Source: Streptomyces lasiicapitis
Lineage (GTDB): Bacteria > Actinomycetota > Actinomycetes > Streptomycetales > Streptomycetaceae
NCBI RefSeq assembly: GCF_014646335.1
Contig: NZ_BMNG01000007.1
Span: 248,001 to 312,000 of the forward strand
Length of the DNA stretch: 64,000 nt
Reading direction: 5' to 3'
Position numbers and translations under genes: made by a program. Numbering within the stretch: the stretch's first letter is position 1; the number at the start of each line of letters is the position of its first letter. Below are positions 35,329-44,839 of this stretch, in pieces. The notes below the pieces were generated by a model, which saw only the letters and a program-made list of their open reading frames with translations, had not been told where the DNA came from and did no database searches.

Positions 35329-36432
35329 ATGACCGTTCTGGACAACCGGGCGCTCAACCGCGCCACGCTGGCGCGGCAGTTGCTGCTGGAGCGCGCCGAC
35401 ATACCCGCCCTCGACGCCGTGACGCACCTCGGCGGCCTGCAGGCGCAGGAACCGCAGGAGCCGTTCGTGGGGCTCTGGTCGCGGCTGCGCGGCTTCGACG
35501 CGCCGGTGCTCTCGGACCTGCTCACCGGGCGGCGCGTGGTGCGGACCCATCTCATGCGCCGCACCGTCCACCTCGTCACCGCCGAGGACGCCCTGGCCTG
35601 GCGGGCCCGCCACGACGCCATGCTGCGCCAGCGGGTCCTGGGGGTCTACCGCGGCGACCTCGCCGGGATCGACCTCGACGAACTCGCCGCGGCGGGCCGG
35701 GAGGTCCTCGCCGACGGCGAGCCACGCACGATGACCGAGCTGGCGCGGGCACTCGCCGAGCGCTGGCCCGGGCGGGAGCCGCGGGCCCTGGGCGAAATGC
35801 TGATCGGTGCCCTGATCCCGGTGGTGCAGATGCCGCCTCGCGGGCTGTGGCGCACCAAGGGAGGAGCGCGTTACGCCACGCTCTCCTCCTGGCTGGGCCG
35901 GGAGGCCGACCCGGCATCCCCCGACGGCTCCGACGACCCGGTCGGCCAGGCACTCGTACGGCGCTACCTGACCGCGTACGGCCCCGCCACCTCGGCCGAC
36001 CTGCGCGCGTGGTGCGGGCTCGCGGGGCTGCCGACCGCGGTGGCCGCCCTCCGCGGGGAACTGGTCTCCTTCCGCGACGAGAACGGCCGCGAACTCCTCG
36101 ACCTGCCGGACGCGCCGCGCCCCGACCCCGACACCCCCGCCCCGGTCCGGTTCCTCCCGGCGTTCGACAACGCGATCCTCGGCTACCAGTACCGCGCCCG
36201 CATCATCGACGACGCCCACCGCGGCCTGTCGGTCGCCGGCGAACGCGTCGTCCTCGTGGACGGCCGCGTCGCCGCGACCTGGCGCGTCGACGCCGACACC
36301 GTGACCGTCACCCCACTGCGCCGCTTCTCCCGCGCGGACCGCACCGCCGTCGCGGAGGAGGGGCGGGAGGTGGCGTGGTTCCTGTCCGACGGGGGGAGCT
36401 GTGGGGTACGGGTGGGGGCTTCTGCGGGGTGA
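35329..36432 (+). CDS. Winged-helix DNA-binding protein, AlkZ/YcaQ-type DNA glycosylase family
   Basis: 367 residues of the HTH_42 superfamily. LARQLLLERADIPALDAVTH, HLGGLQAQEPQEPFVGLWSR and RTHLMRRTVHLVTAED are the family's opening. The sequence QAQ at about residue 37 matches the Q-x-Q catalytic motif of AlkZ, the Streptomyces glycosylase that unhooks azinomycin cross-links; YcaQ-type AlkX has Q-x-D instead. C-terminal FDNAILGYQYRARII and GRVAATW are also conserved. Homologues are frequent in Streptomyces, some as self-resistance genes in clusters. Here it is convergent with the lanthipeptide synthetase, and lesion specificity cannot be read from the sequence. Confidence 0.82.
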   Translation: MTVLDNRALNRATLARQLLLERADIPALDAVTHLGGLQAQEPQEPFVGLWSRLRGFDAPVLSDLLTGRRVVRTHLMRRTVHLVTAEDALAWRARHDAMLRQRVLGVYRGDLAGIDLDELAAAGREVLADGEPRTMTELARALAERWPGREPRALGEMLIGALIPVVQMPPRGLWRTKGGARYATLSSWLGREADPASPDGSDDPVGQALVRRYLTAYGPATSADLRAWCGLAGLPTAVAALRGELVSFRDENGRELLDLPDAPRPDPDTPAPVRFLPAFDNAILGYQYRARIIDDAHRGLSVAGERVVLVDGRVAATWRVDADTVTVTPLRRFSRADRTAVAEEGREVAWFLSDGGSCGVRVGASAG

Positions 36433-36499
36433 CGACGACGGTTCGGTGAGGGTGGCGTTCCGCCGCTCGTGACGACTTGGATCCGCATGCCGACGTGAG

Positions 36500-39367
36500 T
36501 CAGTCGAGGAGCAGGGGATTCGGCAGGGCGGCGTCCGGGTGCATGCGGAGGAGGGTGTGTAGGACTCCCGCGAGGCCGGACATGAGGCTGGGGGAGAACG
36601 CTTCGCGGGCCAAGCCGCCTACGGGGCCGCGTTGTTCGAGGCTCGTGAGGATCTCGGCGTCGAGGGAGGAAGGGTTGTCGAGGGACGAAGGGGCGTCGAG
36701 GGACGAAGGGGCGTCGTGGCCCGGCGTCGTGAGGAACTCCCACAGGCCCAGGTCGCCGTGGCACAGGGTGTGGCTCCAGCCGAAGCCTTCCGCCGCGCAG
36801 GCGCGGGCGGCGCGGTGGGCCATGTCGAGGTGTGCGGGATCGCCCGTGCGCCGGTGCAGGTCCAGCATGCCGATGCCGATGCCCGCGCTGCCGTGGCACC
36901 AGCTGGTGAAGAAGTCCTCCTCGGCGCCGACGCGTACGTCCAGCCAGTTGCCGAACTCCGGCCGGTAGAGGGACTCCTGGTAGGCGAAGGCCCGCTCGGC
37001 GAGGCCGGTCCAGTCGTGCCGGTCGGCCGCGGAGCCCGCGTCGCTGAGGGCGAGCCTGGCCAGGGTCCAGCCCACCCCGGTGGCGCCGTGGGCAAAGCCG
37101 CCGATGCCCTCGGGGTTGAGCCGGGTCGTCCAGCGGGCGCCGCTCGCGTCGAGTGCGGCAAGGCCGCCCAGGCGGCGGCCGATGTGCGCGGCGGCATCGA
37201 GCCAGCGGTCCTGGCCGGTCGCCCCGGCCAAGTTGAGCAGAGGTACGACCGCTCCGGCCACCCCGTTGAGGAGGTCCACCTCGACGTCGTCCGCGACCAA
37301 CGGGCCGGAGGGGTCGAGGAGTTGGGCTCTCTCGGCGGCACGCTCCAGGAACCTGTCCTCGCCGAGCACGCGGTGCAGCGCCAGCCACGTCCACACCTGC
37401 GACGCGGCACCGCTGAACGCACCGGCCGACGGCGTCGGCGTACGGTCCTCCGTTTCGGCCAGGACCCGCAGCGCCCCCGCGCACGTCTCCGCGACCCCGG
37501 CCACCTCGTCCGCCCGCCCTGCCCGCACCTCGGTGACGTACTCCGCGAGCGCGAGAGCCACTCCGCCCTGCCCGGTGTAGAGGTCGGCGGGCAGCACCCT
37601 GATGGACCACCCTGCGGGCGTGAAGACCGGGCTGATCCAGGTGACCGTGCCGTCGCCGCCGCGCACCGCACCGTCGCACAGCCGCCGCACCATCTGCGCG
37701 GCAAGATCGCGGCGCCGTCGCTCCCGGTCGCGGGCGTGCGGATCGCGAGTGGCCGCCTGCACGCGCGCGGGCAGCGAACGCTCGTTGAGGTACGCGCCGA
37801 CCAGCGCGTCCTGGATCACCGACTCCTCAAGGGCCAGGTCGGCGGTGCGCCAGTCCTCAACCGTGGCGCGGATCGCGGCGGCGTCCACGGTGAAGCCGCA
37901 CAGCGGTACGTCGCCGGTCAGCAGCTCCGCGATCTCGGCGTCGATGGCCGCGCGGTCCGTCGGCGCGCCGGGCAGCACCTCGGCGTTGCGCCGCAGGATG
38001 TCGCGGGCCCGCTCGACCGCCGCCGCCTCGTCGTGCAGGGAGGCGGGGTGCCACAGCATCCGGCCGATCTCGACGTAGGCCTGCGTGGGCCGCAGGATCC
38101 GCCGCGCCCGTGCGCCCTCGAAACGGCTCAGGAGCCGGTGCGGATCGGTCCCGGCCCGGCGCAGGTGCGCGGTCATCTCGCGGAATCCGGCCAGGATCCG
38201 GTCCCAGTACGCGCTCAGGACCGGGGTGGGGCTGGGGTGGTTGCCCGCGGTGGGCATGGCGACGAGGTCGACCTGGAAGCGGGCCGCGGCGGTGCCGCCG
38301 TCGGCGATCACGGGGTTGGGGATCAGCGGCTGCTGGCCGGGCAGTGAGCCGACGCCGGAGATGTCCACCCCCGCGAGCGCGAAGCCGGTGCCCCGCACCG
38401 GCAGCAGGCCCGTACGCAGCACGGTCCGGCGGATCGCCGCCGCGGCCACGTCCACCGCGTCGCCCCGGCCGCTGGGCGGGAACGGCGCGGGGGCGTCGAA
38501 GAGCGTCTCGGCGTCCACGATCACCGGCACCGGGCCCGCGGCCATCATGTTCTCGGCGTGCATGTCGGTGCCGCCGGTGAGGCGGAGGACGGCCAGCCAG
38601 TGTCCGACGTTGCGGTAGAACGCGGCGAGTTCGGCGTCGTCCGCGCAGTAGCGGTGGCCGACGAACTCGGCCCAGCCGTAGCCGTCGCGCGCCAGGGTGC
38701 GCGGCACCCGGATGCGCTCGGCGGGCGCGGGGGCACCGGGGAAGTCGGCGTACAGCTCGTCGAGGAGGGCGCCCAGCGCGATGTCCGTCTCGGACGGCCG
38801 GGGCTTGTACATGACGCTGCCGCCGGCGAAGTCGGCCCGGCTGACCGTAAGTCCGCCCCGGTGGCTGTCGCCCGCCCCGAACACGACATCCCGCAACTCC
38901 CCCACGGGCGCCTGGAGCAGTGGCCGCAGCAGTTCACGGTCCGCGGCGAGGCGTCCGGCGAAACCAGCGGTCGCCGCCACCGAAAGCCGCGCCACCGACG
39001 CGACGCGGGCGCCGAGGCTCGGATACCGGCCGGCCAGCCGGTCGAGATAGCCCTCCTCGCCGGCCTGCTCGATGAACGCGGCCCACGTCCGAGTGTCGGA
39101 GTCGGGCGCCGCACCGCCCCGCCCGCCTCCCGCCGCCATCCGCAACGCGTGCAGCTCGATCAGGAACAGGCGGGACAGCTTCGCGTGCAAGGACTGCAGC
39201 AGGGCGGTGTGGCCGGCCTCGAGCACCACGTCCCGTTCTGCCCTGCCCAAGGCGTCGATCGCGCCAAGGCGGCGGGCCAGTTCGTCCCGCCACGGCCGCG
39301 CGATGTTCCGCACGGGGCGGGCGAACCAGTCCGCCTCAGGTCTCTTCTCCGGCGCCGCTTCGCTCAC
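36500..39367 (-). CDS. lanM: Class II lanthipeptide synthetase LanM
   Basis: 955 residues from GTG 39367, the usual size of a LanM. The N-terminal dehydratase domain (~150-560) contains SVMYKPRPSETD and GGTDMHAENMMA and activates Ser/Thr by phosphorylation. The C-terminal LanC-like cyclase has zinc ligands Cys824 (SWCHGSAGIG), Cys869 and His870 (LCHGDLG). LGGLAALDASG-type GG and GFAHGATGVGW motifs mark the cyclase barrel. A short tandem repeat (residues 886-903) follows the second zinc site. The precursor gene ends 12 bp upstream of the start, so lanA-lanM form one operon. No LanT, protease or immunity gene is adjacent. Confidence 0.93.
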   Translation of the reverse strand: MSEAAPEKRPEADWFARPVRNIARPWRDELARRLGAIDALGRAERDVVLEAGHTALLQSLHAKLSRLFLIELHALRMAAGGGRGGAAPDSDTRTWAAFIEQAGEEGYLDRLAGRYPSLGARVASVARLSVAATAGFAGRLAADRELLRPLLQAPVGELRDVVFGAGDSHRGGLTVSRADFAGGSVMYKPRPSETDIALGALLDELYADFPGAPAPAERIRVPRTLARDGYGWAEFVGHRYCADDAELAAFYRNVGHWLAVLRLTGGTDMHAENMMAAGPVPVIVDAETLFDAPAPFPPSGRGDAVDVAAAAIRRTVLRTGLLPVRGTGFALAGVDISGVGSLPGQQPLIPNPVIADGGTAAARFQVDLVAMPTAGNHPSPTPVLSAYWDRILAGFREMTAHLRRAGTDPHRLLSRFEGARARRILRPTQAYVEIGRMLWHPASLHDEAAAVERARDILRRNAEVLPGAPTDRAAIDAEIAELLTGDVPLCGFTVDAAAIRATVEDWRTADLALEESVIQDALVGAYLNERSLPARVQAATRDPHARDRERRRRDLAAQMVRRLCDGAVRGGDGTVTWISPVFTPAGWSIRVLPADLYTGQGGVALALAEYVTEVRAGRADEVAGVAETCAGALRVLAETEDRTPTPSAGAFSGAASQVWTWLALHRVLGEDRFLERAAERAQLLDPSGPLVADDVEVDLLNGVAGAVVPLLNLAGATGQDRWLDAAAHIGRRLGGLAALDASGARWTTRLNPEGIGGFAHGATGVGWTLARLALSDAGSAADRHDWTGLAERAFAYQESLYRPEFGNWLDVRVGAEEDFFTSWCHGSAGIGIGMLDLHRRTGDPAHLDMAHRAARACAAEGFGWSHTLCHGDLGLWEFLTTPGHDAPSSLDAPSSLDNPSSLDAEILTSLEQRGPVGGLAREAFSPSLMSGLAGVLHTLLRMHPDAALPNPLLLD
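36659..36712. repeat. Three 18-bp tandem repeats inside lanM
   Basis: Three units of 18 bp (36659-36676, 36677-36694, 36695-36712), the last two identical (GTCGAGGGACGAAGGGGC) and the first differing at three positions. They keep frame and encode three copies of a PSSLD-containing hexapeptide (residues 886-903) inside the LanC domain, 16 residues after zinc ligand His870. Confidence 0.9.
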
Positions 39368-39379
39368 CGCCCCGGACGA

Positions 39380-39580
39380 TCAGCAGCACCAACTGCCGAG
39401 CGAGCCACTGGGGCTGGAACAGAATCCGTACAGCGAGTCGGTCGCGTCGGTGAGCGCGGCCTCGCCGACCGTGCCGCCGACGTACAGCGGTCCCGCGGGA
39501 TTGCTCTGGCCGTACGCGCTCTCCGCACCCGACAGCCAGGCGTCGAGCACGGCGGTGGTGGAAACGCTGGTCTGGGGCAT
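39380..39580 (-). CDS. lanA: Class II lanthipeptide precursor peptide
   Basis: 66 residues from ATG 39580, preceded by GGAGG at ideal spacing. The N-terminal ~39 residues have no cysteine and end in PLYVGG, a double-glycine cleavage site of the class II type. The predicted core begins TVGEAALTDATDS and ends GFCSSPSGSLGSWCC: 30 residues with cysteines at core positions 18, 29 and 30 and nine Ser/Thr. Up to three (methyl)lanthionine rings are possible. It lies immediately before lanM on the same strand. I do not recognise the core as a known lantibiotic, though the terminal Cys-Cys recalls the lacticin 481 group. Leader cleavage must use a protease encoded elsewhere. Confidence 0.85.
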   Translation of the reverse strand: MPQTSVSTTAVLDAWLSGAESAYGQSNPAGPLYVGGTVGEAALTDATDSLYGFCSSPSGSLGSWCC

Positions 39581-39768
39581 CAGGGCCTCCGGACAGGGGG
39601 TGGGGGACGGTTTGCCCAGCCCCGAGTATCACCGGAACGCAACGCTCCTCGGACGTCTATTCCGGCCACAGTGAAGTGGTGCTCGCGTGGCGCCCGCGCC
39701 CTCGGCGGGACGCCGGTGCACGATGGACATCTCGGTGCGCGTGAGACATCCGCGTACGCACCGGAGAT

Positions 39769-40179
39769 CTAGGCGCAGGACGGGCACAGACCGCGATAGG
39801 TGACCTCGGCCGCGGACACCGTGAAGCCGAAGCGCTGGTCCTGCGGGAGGTCGGCCAGTGGGCTGCCGGTCGGGTGGACGTCACGGATGGTGCCGCAGTT
39901 TGAACAGACCAAGTGCTGGTGCGGGTGGTGCGCGTTGGGGTCGTAGCGCTTGGCGCGGCCGTCGGTGGAGACCTCCATGACCTCGCCGAGGGACACCATC
40001 TCGCCCAGGGTGTTGTAGACGGTCGCACGGGAGATCTCGGGCAACAGGTGCGCCGCACGCGCGTGCACCTCGTCGGCCGTCAGGTGCACGTGGTCGCCGT
40101 CGAGGACCTCGGCGACGACACGCCGTTGAGATGTCACTCGCCAGCCGCGTCCTCGCAGCCGCTCCAGCAGGTCGCTCAT
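39769..40179 (-). CDS. Fur-family regulator, divergent from katG
   Basis: 136 residues from ATG 40179, with AGGTGA six bases upstream; GTG 40188 would add three residues but lacks a site. The winged helix is GWRVTSQRRVVAEVLDGDHV to EISRATVYNTLGEM. Metal sites are HHPHQHLVCSNCG and the C-terminal CPSC, a structural zinc pair of CxxC motifs. Adjacent to and divergent from a catalase-peroxidase gene, it matches the actinobacterial FurA/FurS-KatG arrangement, in which the regulator represses katG and itself until oxidised by peroxide. Confidence 0.9.
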   Translation of the reverse strand: MSDLLERLRGRGWRVTSQRRVVAEVLDGDHVHLTADEVHARAAHLLPEISRATVYNTLGEMVSLGEVMEVSTDGRAKRYDPNAHHPHQHLVCSNCGTIRDVHPTGSPLADLPQDQRFGFTVSAAEVTYRGLCPSCA

Positions 40180-40266
40180 ATCGTTCACCTATTCAGGCTC
40201 GGTGGAGTACGCGGAGTTTACCGGTAGCTGTACGGAATCCGAATGGATATGGATCAGTTGAGCTTC

Positions 40267-40294
40267 TTGACCTGGACTCCGTCCATCGTAGGAT
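40267..40294 (+). promoter_or_regulatory. Predicted katG promoter
   Basis: TTGACC (40267-40272) and TAGGAT (40289-40294) separated by 16 bp make a near-consensus vegetative promoter pointing to katG. The first base of the message would be near 40301, giving a leader of about 245 nt. The AT-richer sequence 40200-40260 upstream is the natural place for a Fur-type operator shared with the divergent regulator. Confidence 0.7.
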
Positions 40295-40420
40295 CGGTTA
40301 CCCGACGATGACCAAGGGATCGGACAGGTTTCGGCGTCGGCCCCGCCGGACCGGACCCTGTGCGACCGCCTGACCATGTTCGACGACACCGTCTCGATCG
40401 ACGAGGCCATGGCCATCCTC

Positions 40421-40482
40421 CGGGGCTCGCGTCCCGACCTCCGGGGTTCGCGTCCCGACCCTTCGGGGCTTGCGCCCCGACC
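40421..40482 (+). repeat. Three imperfect ~20-bp repeats in the katG leader, each able to form a hairpin
   Basis: Units at 40421-40440, 40441-40460 and 40461-40482 share CGGGG(C/T)T(C/T)GCGTCCCGACC. Each can pair CGGGG with its own CCCCG/CCCG. They lie in the predicted untranslated leader, and are also in frame with katG, where they read as repeated RGSRPDLRGSRPD if translation began upstream. They may act in message stability or attenuation. Confidence 0.65.
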
Positions 40483-40546
40483 GTTCCACCGCGCAGTTCT
40501 CCGAGCATCACGATCCGCCCAGTTCGACCCGTTCGAAAGGATTCCC

Positions 40547-42754
<2,208 letters not shown>

Positions 42755-42760
42755 TCCCGG

Positions 42761-42838
42761 CCTCGTCGGATCATGGCGCCCGGACACCTCGTCTGATCAT
42801 GACGCCCGGACGCCTCGTCTGATCATGACGCCTGGACC
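42761..42838. repeat. Three 26-bp tandem repeats after katG
   Basis: Units at 42761-42786, 42787-42812 and 42813-42838, each CCTCGTC(G/T)GATCATG and then (G/A)CGCC(C/T)GGAC. They start six bases after the katG stop and run into the following terminator hairpin. Each unit contains GATCATG. Confidence 0.88.
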
Positions 42839-42864
42839 GGCCGGCCCGCGCCGGCCGGTCCAGG
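42831..42864. terminator. Hairpin terminator between katG and the EF-hand gene
   Basis: CCTGGACCGGCCGGC (42831-42845) is perfectly mirrored at 42850-42864 around a four-base loop. It serves the convergent katG and EF-hand genes. Confidence 0.85.
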
Positions 42865-42891
42865 CACTCCCCATCCACCGCCGGTCCTCTG

Positions 42892-43146
42892 TCAGCGCCA
42901 GCCGAAACGCCGGTCCACCACCGCCGCGAACTCCTCAAGGGTCAGCACCGCGTCCCCGTTCTGATCGGCGGCGTCGAAGAGCGCCGAGGAGTCCTCCGTG
43001 TCCCCCAGGCCCCAGAACGGCAGATCGCCCGAGGCGGCCAGGGACGGGCCCTTCGTCCGCAGGGCGATGATCACTTCCTCGCGGGTCAGCGTCCCGTTGT
43101 GATCGAGATCGAGCGCCTCGAACAGTTTCCGGGCCTTCTCACTCAT
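42892..43146 (-). CDS. Small EF-hand calcium-binding protein
   Basis: 84 residues containing two EF-hand loops: DLDHNGTLTREE near residue 13 and DQNGDAVLTLEE near residue 60, each with the expected acidic positions 1, 3, 5 and 12 (the second loop starts with D and ends with EE). Such small calmodulin-like proteins (CabA-type) are common in Streptomyces and are thought to buffer calcium; no catalytic domain is attached. GAGGACGACGG precedes the ATG. Confidence 0.88.
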   Translation of the reverse strand: MSEKARKLFEALDLDHNGTLTREEVIIALRTKGPSLAASGDLPFWGLGDTEDSSALFDAADQNGDAVLTLEEFAAVVDRRFGWR

Positions 43147-43354
43147 CCGTCGTCCTCGTCCCTCGTAGTCGCAGGGCGGGCCACCCCACCCTGCTCACGG
43201 ACGAGAACGACTCCGGCCCCCGTCCGGGTTCCCCACCCCCGCCACCCCGTTCCCGGGCCCCGGTTCTCAGAAAAGCCGTACTTCGTGGGAACGTTTCGCG
43301 CGGACGCCTCCTCCTCAGGGCGACGGAAACCCACAGCCGCCCCAGGAGGACCCC

Positions 43355-43807
43355 ATGTCGTACCAGCCCGACACGCCCGCACCCACACGCGCCGCCGCCC
43401 TCGTCGCCTCGGTGCTCGCCGCGGACGCCGCCTTCCACCTGTACTGGACGACGGGGGCCACGTGGCCCGCGGCCGACGACCGGGCGCTGTCGCAGGCGGT
43501 GCTCGGCACGGAAGTGCCGTTCACGCCGCCGATCCTGCTGCCGCTCGTCGCCCTGCTCCTCACCGGCTCCGCGTTCGTCCTGGCCCGCTCCCGCCACCCC
43601 GGCCGGCGGCTGTTCCGCCTCGGCACCCTCGCCGTGGCAGCGGGCCTGTCCCTGCGTGCCGCGGCGGGCGTCTACTGGATGTTCGCCAAGGAGACCGGCA
43701 CCACCTTCCACTGGCTCAACCTCACCCTCTACACCCCGCTGTGCGCCGTCCTGGCCGTCGCCGCCCTGCGCGTGGCGCGGGGGAAGGACACGGCCCGTGC
43801 CCGATGA
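43355..43807 (+). CDS. DUF3995-type membrane protein
   Basis: 150 residues with four membrane segments (AALVASVLAADAAFHLYW, ILLPLVALLLTGSAFVLA, LAVAAGLSLRAAAGVYW, LYTPLCAVLAVAALRVA). The pattern and the HLYW motif match the DUF3995 family, of unknown function. It overlaps the ECF sigma gene by 11 bp and is the first gene of that operon. GGAACG at 43290-43295 upstream resembles the GGAAC -35 box of ECF-dependent promoters, so autoregulation is possible. A role as sensor or anti-sigma partner is speculative. Confidence 0.8.
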   Translation: MSYQPDTPAPTRAAALVASVLAADAAFHLYWTTGATWPAADDRALSQAVLGTEVPFTPPILLPLVALLLTGSAFVLARSRHPGRRLFRLGTLAVAAGLSLRAAAGVYWMFAKETGTTFHWLNLTLYTPLCAVLAVAALRVARGKDTARAR

Positions 43808-44321
43808 ACGCCCCGCCGCCCGCTCCGACGACCGGACCCTCCGGCTCGTGCGGGCGGCCCAGCGCGGCGACACCCTCGCCATGGCCGAACTCCTCGACGT
43901 CCTCGCCCCGTACGTGGGCCGGATCTGCGCGCCCATCGCCCTCGACCAGGGCCCGGACGCGGCCCAGGAGGCCCTGGTGGCGGTCTTCAAGTCGCTGCGT
44001 ACGTTGAAGGACCCGGCCGCCCTGCGCGGCTGGGTCCGTGCCATCGCCGTACGGGAGGCGATCCGCACGGCACACCGCTCCGCCCGCTCCGTACCGGCCG
44101 ATCTGAGCACGTTGCCCGCCCGCGGCGACCCCCAGCTCTCCGCCGACATCAGGGACGTACTGGACCGGCTCTCCCCCGAGCACCGCGCGGTGCTGATGCT
44201 GCGGGACGTGGAGGGCCTCGACGAGCGCACCGCCGCCGCCCTGCTCGGTGTGCGCACCGGCACCGTCAAGTCCCGGCTGCACCGGGCCCGCGACACCTTC
44301 CGGAAGGCGTGGACGTCATGA
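43797..44321 (+). CDS. ECF-type RNA polymerase sigma factor
   Basis: 174 residues from GTG 43797 (GGAAGGA upstream, overlapping the end of the membrane-protein gene). Region 2 is DTLAMAELLDVLAPYVGRIC to DAAQEALVAVFKSLRTLKDP, and region 4 is LDRLSPEHRAVLMLRDVEGL followed by RTAAALLGVRTGTVKSRLHR. No anti-sigma factor or C-terminal extension is present. The stop overlaps the next start (ATGA), so it is coupled to the SRPBCC-like gene. Confidence 0.92.
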   Translation: MPDERPAARSDDRTLRLVRAAQRGDTLAMAELLDVLAPYVGRICAPIALDQGPDAAQEALVAVFKSLRTLKDPAALRGWVRAIAVREAIRTAHRSARSVPADLSTLPARGDPQLSADIRDVLDRLSPEHRAVLMLRDVEGLDERTAAALLGVRTGTVKSRLHRARDTFRKAWTS

Positions 44322-44770
44322 CCGAGCCCTGGCCCCTCACCGACCTCGACTCCGTACGCCGCCTGCGCGCCCTGGCCGCCGGTGTACGGGGCGCCCACGT
44401 GACCGAGGCACACCTGGAGGCCCCCTTCGAACAGGTCTGGGCGCTCCTCGACGACCTGGAGGGCTCCTTCGGCCAGGTCGTGCCCGACATGGAGCGGCTG
44501 CGCGTGATCAGCAGGAACGGCGAGCGCGTCGAGGCGCTGGCGTACAGCAAGTACGGGATGCGGGCGCGGCTGCGCGGGGTGCGGCGGCCCGGCTGGTGCT
44601 GGCTGCAGAGCCGGTTCCTGCTGATCGGGGTCGCGGCGGCGCCCGAAGGCGCGGGTACGCGCGTGGCGTTCACGGGTGGGGTGCGGGTGCCGGGCCGTGC
44701 CGCGCTGATCCCTGTGGGAGTACGTCGAGAGGGCGGCCGCAGCGTACAGCGGTTGACGGACCTGCTGTGA
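44318..44770 (+). CDS. SRPBCC-like protein coupled to the sigma factor
   Basis: 150 residues from ATG 44318. VTEAHLEAPFEQVWALLDDL is the typical first strand and helix of SRPBCC/polyketide-cyclase-like ligand-binding folds, and GTRVAFTGGVRVPGRAALIP fits the later strands. It has no membrane segment. The four-base overlap with the sigma gene and the presence of the membrane protein before it suggest that the three products act together, perhaps with this one as ligand sensor. That is inference. Confidence 0.7.
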   Translation: MTEPWPLTDLDSVRRLRALAAGVRGAHVTEAHLEAPFEQVWALLDDLEGSFGQVVPDMERLRVISRNGERVEALAYSKYGMRARLRGVRRPGWCWLQSRFLLIGVAAAPEGAGTRVAFTGGVRVPGRAALIPVGVRREGGRSVQRLTDLL

Positions 44771-44788
44771 AGGTGAAGGGGTGTGGTC

Positions 44789-44833
44789 GAGGAGGCCGGA
44801 GCGGTGGCCGGGACTCCCGCTCCGGTCCTCCTC
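44789..44833. terminator. Imperfect hairpin terminator
   Basis: GAGGAGGCCGGAGCGG pairs with CCGCTCCGGTCCTCCTC with a small bulge. It lies between the SRPBCC-like gene on the plus strand and the GH5 gene on the minus strand. Confidence 0.7.
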
Positions 44834-44839
44834 CCGCGC

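Noticed and set aside
40376..40546. 57-codon N-terminal extension of KatG
   Set aside because: KatG proteins start at the later ATG, which has GAAAGG before it; the extension is made of the leader repeats. Kept as a leader finding, not as coding sequence.
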